A DNA stretch of 43,119 nucleotides, taken from positions 1 to 43,119 of IMG/VR virus record IMGVR_UViG_3300035182_000690. The stretch is one strand, 5' to 3'. The stretch is from a virus. The position numbers and the translations under genes were made by a program. The notes beneath the pieces are model-generated. The model was not told where the DNA came from and made no database searches. It saw only the letters and a program-made list of their open reading frames with translations. This document shows, one piece after another, positions 1 through 6,282 of the stretch (within the stretch, counting starts at the first letter, position 1; each line of letters starts with the position of its first letter).

Positions 1-10
1 TTATGTTATT

Positions 11-349
11 TTAGATTAATCTAACATATTGCGGACAATATATGTATAAAATGATATATATTATCCAAAGACATATTTCAAGCGGTAAAACCCAAGGTTT
101 CCATTCACCTGTTGGTTGATGACAATAATAATCCATAAGAATATGATCATTTGAGAATGGAATTAACATATTACTTAACGTCATTTTATGACATTCATTA
201 TATGTTGTCCAATCAGATTTATCTTTTTGTAATAATCTAATAACATCAGGTCTTGCTGATAATATTATTACCGTTATATATAAAATTGGATTATATGTAA
301 ATCTTGATACTAACCACAAATTAAATAAAATATGAAAGAATGTAGACAT
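11..349 (-). CDS. Small putative membrane protein, leftward
   Basis: A 112-residue reading frame on the minus strand. I do not recognise the family. The N-terminal 30 residues and a stretch near residues 90-105 (rich in I, L, W, Y) are hydrophobic enough for two membrane segments, with a polar middle. The ATG is preceded by AGGA at a spacing of six bases, which supports it as a real gene. It is the only gene pointing left in the window and faces away from the rightward genes across a divergent intergenic region. It could still be chance, since AT-rich sequence gives hydrophobic frames easily. Confidence 0.5.
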   Translation of the reverse strand: MSTFFHILFNLWLVSRFTYNPILYITVIILSARPDVIRLLQKDKSDWTTYNECHKMTLSNMLIPFSNDHILMDYYCHQPTGEWKPWVLPLEICLWIIYIILYIYCPQYVRLI

Positions 350-439
350 TGGTTATCCTATTATTTAGAAAAAAATTAATATATAAAATAAATAGACTGA
401 AATTTTATAATTTATATCTTTATTTTTAATTTTAATGGT

Positions 440-478
440 AAAACCTAAATGTATAATATAATTAAATTTATAGGTTTT
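440..478. terminator. AT-rich hairpin with T-tract
   Basis: AAAACCTA (440-447) pairs perfectly with TAGGTTTT (471-478), and a T run follows to 479. The shape is that of a weak intrinsic terminator in either direction. It lies upstream of the first rightward gene and behind the start of the leftward gene, where no obvious transcript needs ending, so its role is unclear. Confidence 0.35.
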
Positions 479-501
479 TGTGGAACTTATATCAGAAATT
501 C

Positions 502-590
502 GCGGATTAGAAATCCGCTACCTTAAGAGTCGCATGCGACTCAGATGCGAAGCATCTACCGAAGTCGGAGAACGACTAAGCCTACGGCTT
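502..590. repeat. Array of five consecutive GC-rich hairpins
   Basis: Five perfect inverted repeats follow each other with 0-8 bases between them. (a) GCGGATT 502-508 / AATCCGC 512-518, loop AGA. (b) GAGTCGCATGCGACTC, a 16-base palindrome at 527-542. (c) AGATGC 543-548 / GCATCT 552-557, loop GAA. (d) AGTCG 563-567 / CGACT 573-577, loop GAGAA. (e) AAGCC 578-582 / GGCTT 586-590, loop TAC, then TTT. By hand count about half the bases are G or C, far above the flanks. No reading frame covers it. The last hairpin plus T-tract could terminate rightward transcription; the others have no assigned role. Possible roles are a structured RNA, a REP-like palindromic element or an origin-associated element. 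Confidence 0.85.
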
Positions 591-631
591 TTTAATATAT
601 ATTTTAGAAAATAAATTATTAAATAACACAA

Positions 632-662
632 TTGACATTACAATATATTTTAATTATATTTG
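632..662 (+). promoter_or_regulatory. Host-like promoter, TTGACA / TATATTTG
   Basis: TTGACA at 632-637 and TATATTTG at 655-662 leave 20 bases between the TTG and the downstream box. This matches the Bacteroidetes primary-sigma consensus TTG-N19-21-TAnnTTTG. The gene at 703 starts about 40 bases downstream and has a good ribosome site, so this promoter probably drives it. The stretch ATTACAATATATTT (637-650) recurs at the promoter at 28905. Confidence 0.65.
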
Positions 663-702
663 TATATCAATTAATTAACAAAACAAACAAAGAGGTTACT
701 CT

Positions 703-993
703 ATGGCAAAGAAGACAAAGGCTCTTGCCCCTACAATCAAAGAATCATTATTCGTACTATTAGCAAATGCTTCAGTATCTGATGGTTCATTTACAATCAC
801 AAATGATTCAGTTTCTAAACTAGCTAAAAAGTCATATAAAAGCTTAGGTTTGGAATCTGCCCCTGAGAGATCATATACTCATAATTATTTGATGCGTTTA
901 GTACGTGCAAATGCAGGGAAATTGTTCAAGCATACTCGTGATGCCGGTACATATGTTGCAACTGCAAAGTTGAAGAAATCATTTGCGGTTTAA
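703..993 (+). CDS. Small basic protein of unknown function
   Basis: A 96-residue, lysine-rich protein that I do not recognise. It has no cysteine and no membrane segment. It is mostly predicted helix with a KLAKKSYKSLGLESAPERSY segment in the middle, so nucleic-acid binding is possible but not shown. The start is clear: GAGGTTA lies four bases before the ATG. It has its own host-like promoter and is followed by a hairpin at 1004-1035, so it is probably a single-gene unit expressed early by host RNA polymerase. Codon use is slightly richer in C-ending codons at its 5' end than in its neighbours, which would fit high expression. Confidence 0.75.
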   Translation: MAKKTKALAPTIKESLFVLLANASVSDGSFTITNDSVSKLAKKSYKSLGLESAPERSYTHNYLMRLVRANAGKLFKHTRDAGTYVATAKLKKSFAV

Positions 994-1003
994 TTAATAC
1001 TTT

Positions 1004-1035
1004 TAGGGATGTGGAATGAAAATTTCATATCCCTA
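1004..1035 (+). terminator. Hairpin after the small basic protein gene
   Basis: TAGGGAT (1004-1010) pairs with ATCCCTA (1029-1035), and inside it ATGAA (1016-1020) pairs with TTCAT (1024-1028). The upper and lower stems are separated by a five-base bulge on one side. There is no clean T-tract, so it may be a processing or attenuation structure and not a true terminator. It sits directly before a TATATTTA box. Confidence 0.45.
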
Positions 1036-1036
1036 T

Positions 1037-1044
1037 TATATTTA
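1037..1044 (+). promoter_or_regulatory. Candidate late promoter box TATATTTA
   Basis: TATATTTA lies between the hairpin at 1004-1035 and the first ATG of the next gene at 1051. This is the same octamer that precedes several operons in the window. Here it is only six bases from the ATG, so a transcript would start at or near the start codon, unlike the 20-40 base leaders elsewhere. Weaker case than the others. Confidence 0.3.
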
Positions 1045-1050
1045 TTATAT

Positions 1051-1566
1051 ATGAAAAAGAAACAACCCAAAAATTTTACTCGTTTTGATTATACTTTGGA
1101 TAGAAGGAATAATCGAATGATTCATGTATCAGAATTAGATACTGATGAAAAACTATATGATTATATGTTTGATTTAATCAGTGGATATATACATGATGAA
1201 TTGTTATCACCATTCCTTTTGATAGATATTAATGAACAAATTAATATTTATGACAAAATTTTAGAGATATATTCTAAAGAAGGTGTTGTAGCAGGTCATG
1301 AATATTTAACTGAAAATGATATGATATCATTCTATAGGCTTAGAAAATCGTGTAAAGAATTTCTTGATATTTATAGTTCATATTATGACATTGGAAAATT
1401 TTCATATGTCAATATAAATAAAAAAACAAATAAACTTACTATCAAAATAACAAACAAAATAACAAAAGGTAGATTGGTTGATATTCCTACATCACAAACT
1501 GATGTATTGAGTAAAGCGGAAGACGAACTTAATGTAAAATTAATTCGTAATGAAATAAAAAAATAG
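1051..1566 (+). CDS. Hypothetical protein
   Basis: About 171 residues, family not recognised. It is charged, largely helical, with a basic start (MKKKQPKNFTRFDY) and a basic C-terminus; no cysteine cluster or membrane segment. The frame also has an in-frame ATG at 1009, but that lies inside the stem of a hairpin and has AGGG almost touching it, so I prefer 1051, which itself lacks a ribosome site. If the TATATTTA box at 1037 is active the message would be close to leaderless. It leads a run of small rightward genes with short gaps. Confidence 0.65.
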   Translation: MKKKQPKNFTRFDYTLDRRNNRMIHVSELDTDEKLYDYMFDLISGYIHDELLSPFLLIDINEQINIYDKILEIYSKEGVVAGHEYLTENDMISFYRLRKSCKEFLDIYSSYYDIGKFSYVNINKKTNKLTIKITNKITKGRLVDIPTSQTDVLSKAEDELNVKLIRNEIKK

Positions 1567-1590
1567 TTATTAATAAAATAAAAGTAGGTT

Positions 1591-2193
1591 ATGGAATTAT
1601 ATTCTCTTGCTATGATATCCGATAATAGGATATTATATAACTTTATAGTAGAAAAATTGCATTCTAAAAAATTACAATTTCCTATCACTACACATTGTAA
1701 AAGTACATTAAATGATATCGAAGATCTAAAATTAGCAATTAATTTATTAGAAAATATACAATCAAATAATGTAATTTATAAACCATACGAAAAAGAATTA
1801 TCATCATTTAAAGAATTTGTAAAGGCATTTGGTGATGATGAAATGTTTACTAAATGGTGTTTATCAAATGCAACTGGCGCACCTGAGTTGTTAACATTTC
1901 TAAATGATATGATTAGTTCATCAATTGTTATAAACGTTAAACATTCAGCAAAAAGAAATATTATATCTAAAGTTGTTTTGGAGGAAAAAATATTCGTACC
2001 AAACGTTATAGATGGCAAATTAATATGTGAAGATATTGATAGCGGTGAAGATTGGGCTGATGTTATAGGTGATGAAGGTAAAATAAAATATGCTATTAAA
2101 GAAAAATCATTTATTCGCGGACAAAAATTAGAAGGCGAAGATGATTGGTTATTTAGAACAGTAAAAAGAAAAGGACAGTTCAAAAATGGATAA
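1591..2193 (+). CDS. Hypothetical protein
   Basis: A 200-residue protein without a recognised domain. TAGGTT just before the ATG gives a convincing start. The N-terminal half is mainly helical; the C-terminal third is acidic, with a GEDWADVIGDEGKIKYAI segment, and ends in a short basic tail (TVKRKGQFKNG). No signal peptide or membrane helix. Its end overlaps the start of the metallopeptidase-like gene by eight bases, so the two are probably translationally coupled. I cannot assign a function. Confidence 0.75.
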   Translation: MELYSLAMISDNRILYNFIVEKLHSKKLQFPITTHCKSTLNDIEDLKLAINLLENIQSNNVIYKPYEKELSSFKEFVKAFGDDEMFTKWCLSNATGAPELLTFLNDMISSSIVINVKHSAKRNIISKVVLEEKIFVPNVIDGKLICEDIDSGEDWADVIGDEGKIKYAIKEKSFIRGQKLEGEDDWLFRTVKRKGQFKNG

Positions 2194-2656
2194 TAAAAAA
2201 ATCGGTAATAAAGATTATGTTGATGCTCCACAATTAAAAGATTTGGCAGCTGATATTATAGAAAAAGAAAAACTTAACATGTATGGTGCTAATATTGGAT
2301 ATGTTTTAGTATATCCTAATGTTAGTAAAACCATAGCAGGTCAATGTACAAGAGCAAATAAAGATTTGAAATATTACAGTGACTGTGATTATGTTATTAA
2401 GATGAGTGGTGAACTTTGGGATTCGCTTTCGGATGAAAGTCAATATATTCTAATGTTTCATGAATTGTTACATATTCTACCAGTTACCAATGATAAGACT
2501 GGTGATGTATCATATAAACTTCGCGATCATGATGTAAAAGATTTTGCTATTTTAATTAACCGTCATGGTATTAAATGGTTAGAAACCGTTCATGCAATTA
2601 ATTGTAGTCTTAATGATACCGATGTTAATGATCCTAAAAATAAACTAACATTATAA
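2186..2656 (+). CDS. Putative phage zinc metallopeptidase (HELLH)
   Basis: A 156-residue protein with the zincin signature HELLH at residues 92-96 (H92 and H96 as zinc ligands, E93 as general base). A second conserved-looking patch RDHDVKDF at about 113-120 offers H115 or D116 as third ligand. This arrangement fits the small 'putative phage metallopeptidase' family (Pfam PF18894, from memory). It is cytoplasmic, with no signal peptide. The substrate is unknown; a role in virion protein maturation or attack on a host protein would be guesses. It overlaps the preceding gene by eight bases and is followed 17 bases later by the receiver-like gene. Confidence 0.7.
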   Translation: MDNKKIGNKDYVDAPQLKDLAADIIEKEKLNMYGANIGYVLVYPNVSKTIAGQCTRANKDLKYYSDCDYVIKMSGELWDSLSDESQYILMFHELLHILPVTNDKTGDVSYKLRDHDVKDFAILINRHGIKWLETVHAINCSLNDTDVNDPKNKLTL

Positions 2657-2673
2657 TAAAATGGAGTGAATAA

Positions 2674-3090
2674 GTGAATGAATATAAAATTCTTGTATTA
2701 GAAGATTCTTATGAAAGAATTGATGAATTTAAGAAAAGATTCAATGAATTACAATGGCGTAATCATGTTGATGTGTATGTAGATTTTTGTGAAACTGTAA
2801 TAGATGCATGCAAACGTCTAAGTATGATTAAGTATGATTTAATATTTTTAGATCATGATCTTGGTGGTGAAGTATATGTTGATAGTAATAATGACAATAC
2901 TGGTGCCGAAGTTGCTAGATTTTTAAGTAATCCAGATTATGATAATAAACGTAATGAGTATACTCCAATTATTATTCATTCACTTAACACTACAGCTGCA
3001 ATTCATATGCATGAATTATTAGGTGATAGGTCAACGGTAATTCCATTTGTTTGGACTGCAATGAAATTTCATAATAATATACGCATATGA
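2674..3090 (+). CDS. Cyclic-phosphate-processing receiver-like protein (cREC)
   Basis: A 138-residue receiver-fold protein. It opens with a strand ending in acidic residues (ILVLEDS, residues 6-12), carries YDLIFLDHDLGG with D61 and D63 around 55-65, and has PIIIHSLNTTAA at about 99-110. The FLDHDLGG and IIHS(L/M)N motifs distinguish the cREC family (cyclic-phosphate-processing receiver) from ordinary response regulators; that family was linked to RNA end processing by comparative genomics. There is no output domain. The start is GTG at 2674 with GGAG upstream. Its stop overlaps the next start by four bases (ATGA), so it is coupled to the A1S_2505-like gene. Confidence 0.75.
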   Translation: MNEYKILVLEDSYERIDEFKKRFNELQWRNHVDVYVDFCETVIDACKRLSMIKYDLIFLDHDLGGEVYVDSNNDNTGAEVARFLSNPDYDNKRNEYTPIIIHSLNTTAAIHMHELLGDRSTVIPFVWTAMKFHNNIRI

Positions 3091-3449
3091 TAACAGCAAA
3101 ATATTTAATAGATAATCCTACACATATATTCGTATTTGGTGATAATTCTCTTCATAGAGGAACAAAAGGTGCAGCTGCACTAAGATATCATTCAAATTCA
3201 TATGGGTTTATAACTAAAAAATATCCATCATATAAAGATGATGCATATTATAAACCTAAAGAATATGAGTTAATATTCAAACGAGAATTGGATAAATTAA
3301 TAGATATTATTAAACATTCACCTAATAATTTATTTTTAATTTCAATGTTAGGTGCAGGATTGGCTAATAAGTATCATATATTTGAGAAAGTAATCGAACC
3401 TCAAATTAAAGATAAATTAGATTTTCAAAATGTAAAATTTTTATGGTAA
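3087..3449 (+). CDS. A1S_2505-like phage non-structural protein
   Basis: A 120-residue protein matching a family common in phages and annotated 'A1S_2505 family phage non-structural protein' (recalled, not searched). Visible motifs are IFVFGDNSLHRGTKGAAALR at residues 14-33, SYGFITKKYPS at about 38-48, a PKEYELIF segment, and a C-terminal LISMLGAGLANKYHIFEKVI. The glycine-rich GDNS and LGAGLAN loops look like a nucleotide or ADP-ribose-type ligand site, reminiscent of Macro-like folds, but that relation is inference. It overlaps the cREC gene by four bases and ThyX by seven, so all three are probably co-translated. Confidence 0.65.
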   Translation: MITAKYLIDNPTHIFVFGDNSLHRGTKGAAALRYHSNSYGFITKKYPSYKDDAYYKPKEYELIFKRELDKLIDIIKHSPNNLFLISMLGAGLANKYHIFEKVIEPQIKDKLDFQNVKFLW

Positions 3450-4282
3450 AAATGGATAATCAAACAAATACACCTGCTAATAATAAACCAAATGTGATAG
3501 ACAATGAAATACGAGTTGTTTTATTGGATCATTGGAATAGTGATAGAGATGTTGCCGAATCTGCTTGGGTAAGTACTCAAGGACCTAATACATATCGTCC
3601 TGATGAAGATGTTAAAAGAGTATTAGAAACATCAATTGTTCCTTTACATCACGATACACCTAAAGAGTGTGTATGGTTTAAGTTTTATTTACATGTTCCT
3701 ATTTATGTAGAACGCCAACTTGATAAATATCGTATGTCTAGACAAGTTCAGAATATGACGGTTGATAGTGACGATGGTAGTTTTGGTAGATTGGGTATAT
3801 CTCAAAATGAATTATCATTAAGATATAAAACAATGCCTAATACATATATTCCATTACCAACGGATGCGGTTGATATTATAAATAGAATACATGATCATGA
3901 AGATTTTGAATATCAACATGAAACCAAATACAGTCCAGATGTTGTTGAATTATATGATAGAGTAAATCAATATGCATCACTAATGTATGATAATTTAGTT
4001 AAGTTTTTACAATTTGGTAAAGAACATAATATTATTACTGCTAGCGAATTAAGAAGAGTTCGTGAAGTTTATCGTGGTATTTTAGGTACTGCTTTCTTTA
4101 CCGATATGCAAATTATATTAAACCTTAATTCATTAGAACATTTATTTAATCAACGTCTTAGTGATCATGCTCAACCTGAAACCAGATTAGCTGTGCATCA
4201 AATGTTAGAATGTTTAGTTAATAATAAAATATTACCAATTACTATTAATAAGATGATAGAGGTTAATAAATGGGTAGTGTAA
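3443..4282 (+). CDS. thyX: Flavin-dependent thymidylate synthase-like (ThyX), atypical
   Basis: A 279-residue ThyX family protein, expected to make dTMP from dUMP with FAD, NADPH and methylene-folate. Support: a VERQLDKYRMSRQ helix at 89-101, ISQNELSLRY at 119-128 (the S-x-NE-x-S-x-RY motif) and a C-terminal block LNLNSLEHLF...RLSDHAQPETR at 227-248 (the AQ-x-E-x-R motif). Oddly, the RHR of the signature RHR-x7-S reads KYR (95-97), and about 15 extra residues (101-118, acid and glycine-rich) separate it from SQNE. Activity is therefore uncertain. A second ATG at 3452 is an alternative start. It sits in an accessory operon, not in a clear nucleotide-metabolism cluster. Confidence 0.82.
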   Translation: MVKMDNQTNTPANNKPNVIDNEIRVVLLDHWNSDRDVAESAWVSTQGPNTYRPDEDVKRVLETSIVPLHHDTPKECVWFKFYLHVPIYVERQLDKYRMSRQVQNMTVDSDDGSFGRLGISQNELSLRYKTMPNTYIPLPTDAVDIINRIHDHEDFEYQHETKYSPDVVELYDRVNQYASLMYDNLVKFLQFGKEHNIITASELRRVREVYRGILGTAFFTDMQIILNLNSLEHLFNQRLSDHAQPETRLAVHQMLECLVNNKILPITINKMIEVNKWVV

Positions 4283-4512
4283 AACTTACCGACGATGAAT
4301 TAGTTATTTTATCAGATACTTTGGTTGTATGTCCATTTTGTGGTGCACATCCAACAATTATAAATATAGATGATGAAGAATATAATATAATGTGTTTAAC
4401 CGAAGGATGTTATTTGAAATATGGTAATGGAATTAATAGTCATGTTGATAATATACATAAATTAATTGATAAATGGAATATGCGAGTTAGGGTTAGAGGT
4501 TTAGGTATATGA
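4270..4512 (+). CDS. Lar-like zinc-ribbon protein
   Basis: An 80-residue protein with two CxxC-type pairs: C21-P-F-C24-G and C42...C47, followed by KLIDKWNMRVR (residues 64-74). CPFCG near the N-terminus, a second cysteine pair and a terminal WN-x-R is the pattern of the Lar restriction-alleviation family (Pfam PF14354, from memory). E. coli Lar modulates type I restriction, so an anti-restriction role is possible, but many phage members have no tested function. GAGGTTA precedes the ATG; it overlaps the thyX end by 13 bases and the next gene by four. Confidence 0.65.
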   Translation: MGSVKLTDDELVILSDTLVVCPFCGAHPTIINIDDEEYNIMCLTEGCYLKYGNGINSHVDNIHKLIDKWNMRVRVRGLGI

Positions 4513-4868
4513 TAAAATTGAAAGTACTATTTTTGTTTTTATTTCTAACTTGTGTATCATTTACACAATCATTAACATTTCTATCATCAAGTGTTACTGA
4601 GATTTATAAAAAAGATACTACAACAAAATCACAAAATATTATAATAAAATTAGATAGTGATAATGGTGTGATAAAAATATCAGATGGTTTACCACTTAAA
4701 GTTTTAGATTCAAAACAATTAACTGAAGTATCATACAAAATCAAATGTATAAACTATCTAAATGATACGTTAATTACATATGTATATATTAATAAAAATA
4801 AATCAGCAATTATAACATTCAAATATCCACAATATACATATATGTATATTTGTAAGTTTGTTAGGTAG
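4509..4868 (+). CDS. Secreted or periplasmic protein of unknown function
   Basis: A 119-residue protein with a classical signal peptide: MIKLK, then a hydrophobic core LFLFLFLTCV, with likely cleavage near residue 20-22 after FTQS. The cysteine at 15 is not in a lipobox, so a lipoprotein is unlikely. The mature part is short, beta-rich and basic, with no recognised motif. It would be exported to the periplasm or envelope. Its start overlaps the Lar-like gene (ATGA), so it is in the same operon. A role at the host envelope, such as superinfection exclusion, is conceivable but unsupported. Confidence 0.65.
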   Translation: MIKLKVLFLFLFLTCVSFTQSLTFLSSSVTEIYKKDTTTKSQNIIIKLDSDNGVIKISDGLPLKVLDSKQLTEVSYKIKCINYLNDTLITYVYINKNKSAIITFKYPQYTYMYICKFVR

Positions 4869-4870
4869 TT

Positions 4871-5122
4871 ATGATAATAACCATAAATGATGACAAATAT
4901 AATGCACTTTATATTTATAAAAATAACAAAGAGAATGAAGTTGACTTAAATTCTCGAAAAGGTGATTCATATACAATTATTAAAGGTTCAGATGGATATT
5001 TATACGTATGTGAAAAAATATTAGATGCCGAATTTGAAATTATAAATGAAGAAACAGGATTATTAAATGAGAAACAAGAAGAAAGTGTTGAGTCTTCTCA
5101 ACACGGTGAACAATCAAATTGA
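4871..5122 (+). CDS. Hypothetical protein
   Basis: An 83-residue protein, family not recognised. The first 60 residues look beta-rich (MIITINDDKYNALYIYK; YTIIKGSDGYLYVCEKIL) and could form a small barrel. The last 25 are acidic and glutamine/serine-rich, apparently disordered. It starts two bases after the secreted protein gene ends, and its last 56 bases overlap the next small gene in another frame. Confidence 0.55.
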   Translation: MIITINDDKYNALYIYKNNKENEVDLNSRKGDSYTIIKGSDGYLYVCEKILDAEFEIINEETGLLNEKQEESVESSQHGEQSN

Positions 5123-5252
5123 TGCGATAAATAGAGTTGTAAATTCTAATACTGTTGATAAGACATCATTAGAAAGAACTCTTATTGTTCTATTAGAAGA
5201 GTTAACACAATTAATTGAAGTTGTTGAATTAGAAAACGAAACACAATTTTAA
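5067..5252 (+). CDS. Small helical hypothetical protein
   Basis: A 61-residue protein beginning MRNKKKV, followed by heptad-like leucine, isoleucine and valine spacing through most of its length, which suggests a short coiled coil or helical hairpin. AGGATT lies upstream of the ATG. It overlaps the preceding frame by 56 bases, a larger overlap than usual here, so one of the two ends may not be as drawn. Function unknown. Confidence 0.5.
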   Translation: MRNKKKVLSLLNTVNNQIDAINRVVNSNTVDKTSLERTLIVLLEELTQLIEVVELENETQF

Positions 5253-5255
5253 TCA

Positions 5256-6215
5256 ATGAAGTTTAATTCATTCCTTACATTAGTGTCATTATCTGCGGCT
5301 GCATTGACTATGTCAGCCGCATTCTTTTCTGTATTTGGTATATCATTGTTATTTTCTGGTCATTATTATTCTGTAATGATTATGGCATCAACATTAGAAT
5401 ATTCTAAATTCATATTATCTACATTTCTATATAGATATTGGAAAACTGTTAATACATTAATGAAAAGTTATATGACAATTGCATTAATGGTTTTAATGTT
5501 AATAACTTCCGCAGGAATTTATGGATTCTTATCAGATGCATATCAAAAAACTAAAGAATCATATTCGGCGAATAGTAATAATGTTACATTATTGGTAAAT
5601 AAAAAATCATATTTCAAACAACAGTTGGATTATTCAAACAATCAATTAACATCATTAAATAAGTCATATAATCAACAACAAGATAGGTTAGACACCTTAT
5701 ATAAGCATAACAGATATCAGATTGGTAATCGTGTTGAATCAACAATCTCAGGTAATTTAAGTGATATTAAATTATTAAATAAAAACATATCTGCATTAAA
5801 TGATTCTATAATGTCATGTGATTTTCAAATATCTACATTAGAAACATCCAATCTAAAGGGTGAATTAGGTCCTATAATTTATATTAGTAAAATACTAAAT
5901 AAAGATATTGATGTAATATCTCAATATTTTATATTATTATTTGTGTTTGTATTTGACCCACTTGCAGTATGTTTAATTATTGCGGCTAACTATATTTATA
6001 GTGGAGGCGGTAAAACTCAGGATGATATTTTAGATGCGTTTAAGTCTAAAAAAGAAGAACCTAAAATAAATGATCCTGTAAGTGATCCCATAAATGATAC
6101 TCAACATGATACTCTAATTAAACCTGAAACTTTTAATGTTTCTGAAGAATTAAATAAACTACAATCTTCTAAACCACAAGCACCACCTTTTAGGTCATCA
6201 ATGCATAATGGTTAA
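5256..6215 (+). CDS. Multi-pass membrane protein with coiled-coil domain
   Basis: A 319-residue protein with three hydrophobic segments near residues 7-33, 36-58 and 70-92, a helical, glutamine/asparagine-rich coiled coil at about 95-205, a fourth segment at about 218-247 containing FVFDPLAVCLIIAAN, and a polar, proline-containing tail (about 250-319) likely in the cytoplasm. I recall proteins with the same membrane plan and FDPLAV motif in marine T4-like phages, but without a known function. It ends a block; the next gene has its own promoter. Confidence 0.75.
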   Translation: MKFNSFLTLVSLSAAALTMSAAFFSVFGISLLFSGHYYSVMIMASTLEYSKFILSTFLYRYWKTVNTLMKSYMTIALMVLMLITSAGIYGFLSDAYQKTKESYSANSNNVTLLVNKKSYFKQQLDYSNNQLTSLNKSYNQQQDRLDTLYKHNRYQIGNRVESTISGNLSDIKLLNKNISALNDSIMSCDFQISTLETSNLKGELGPIIYISKILNKDIDVISQYFILLFVFVFDPLAVCLIIAANYIYSGGGKTQDDILDAFKSKKEEPKINDPVSDPINDTQHDTLIKPETFNVSEELNKLQSSKPQAPPFRSSMHNG

Positions 6216-6224
6216 AAAACTCAA

Positions 6225-6255
6225 TTGACATTTGGTTTATAAATGGTTATATTTA
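6225..6255 (+). promoter_or_regulatory. Promoter, TTGACA / TATATTTA
   Basis: TTGACA at 6225-6230 and TATATTTA at 6248-6255, again with 20 bases between TTG and the downstream box as at 632. It combines a host-like upstream element with the recurrent TATATTTA octamer, so it may work with host sigma, the phage gp55-like factor, or both. The next start codon is 28 bases downstream at 6283. Confidence 0.65.
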
Positions 6256-6282
6256 TATTATAAAAATTAAACGGTTATAGAA

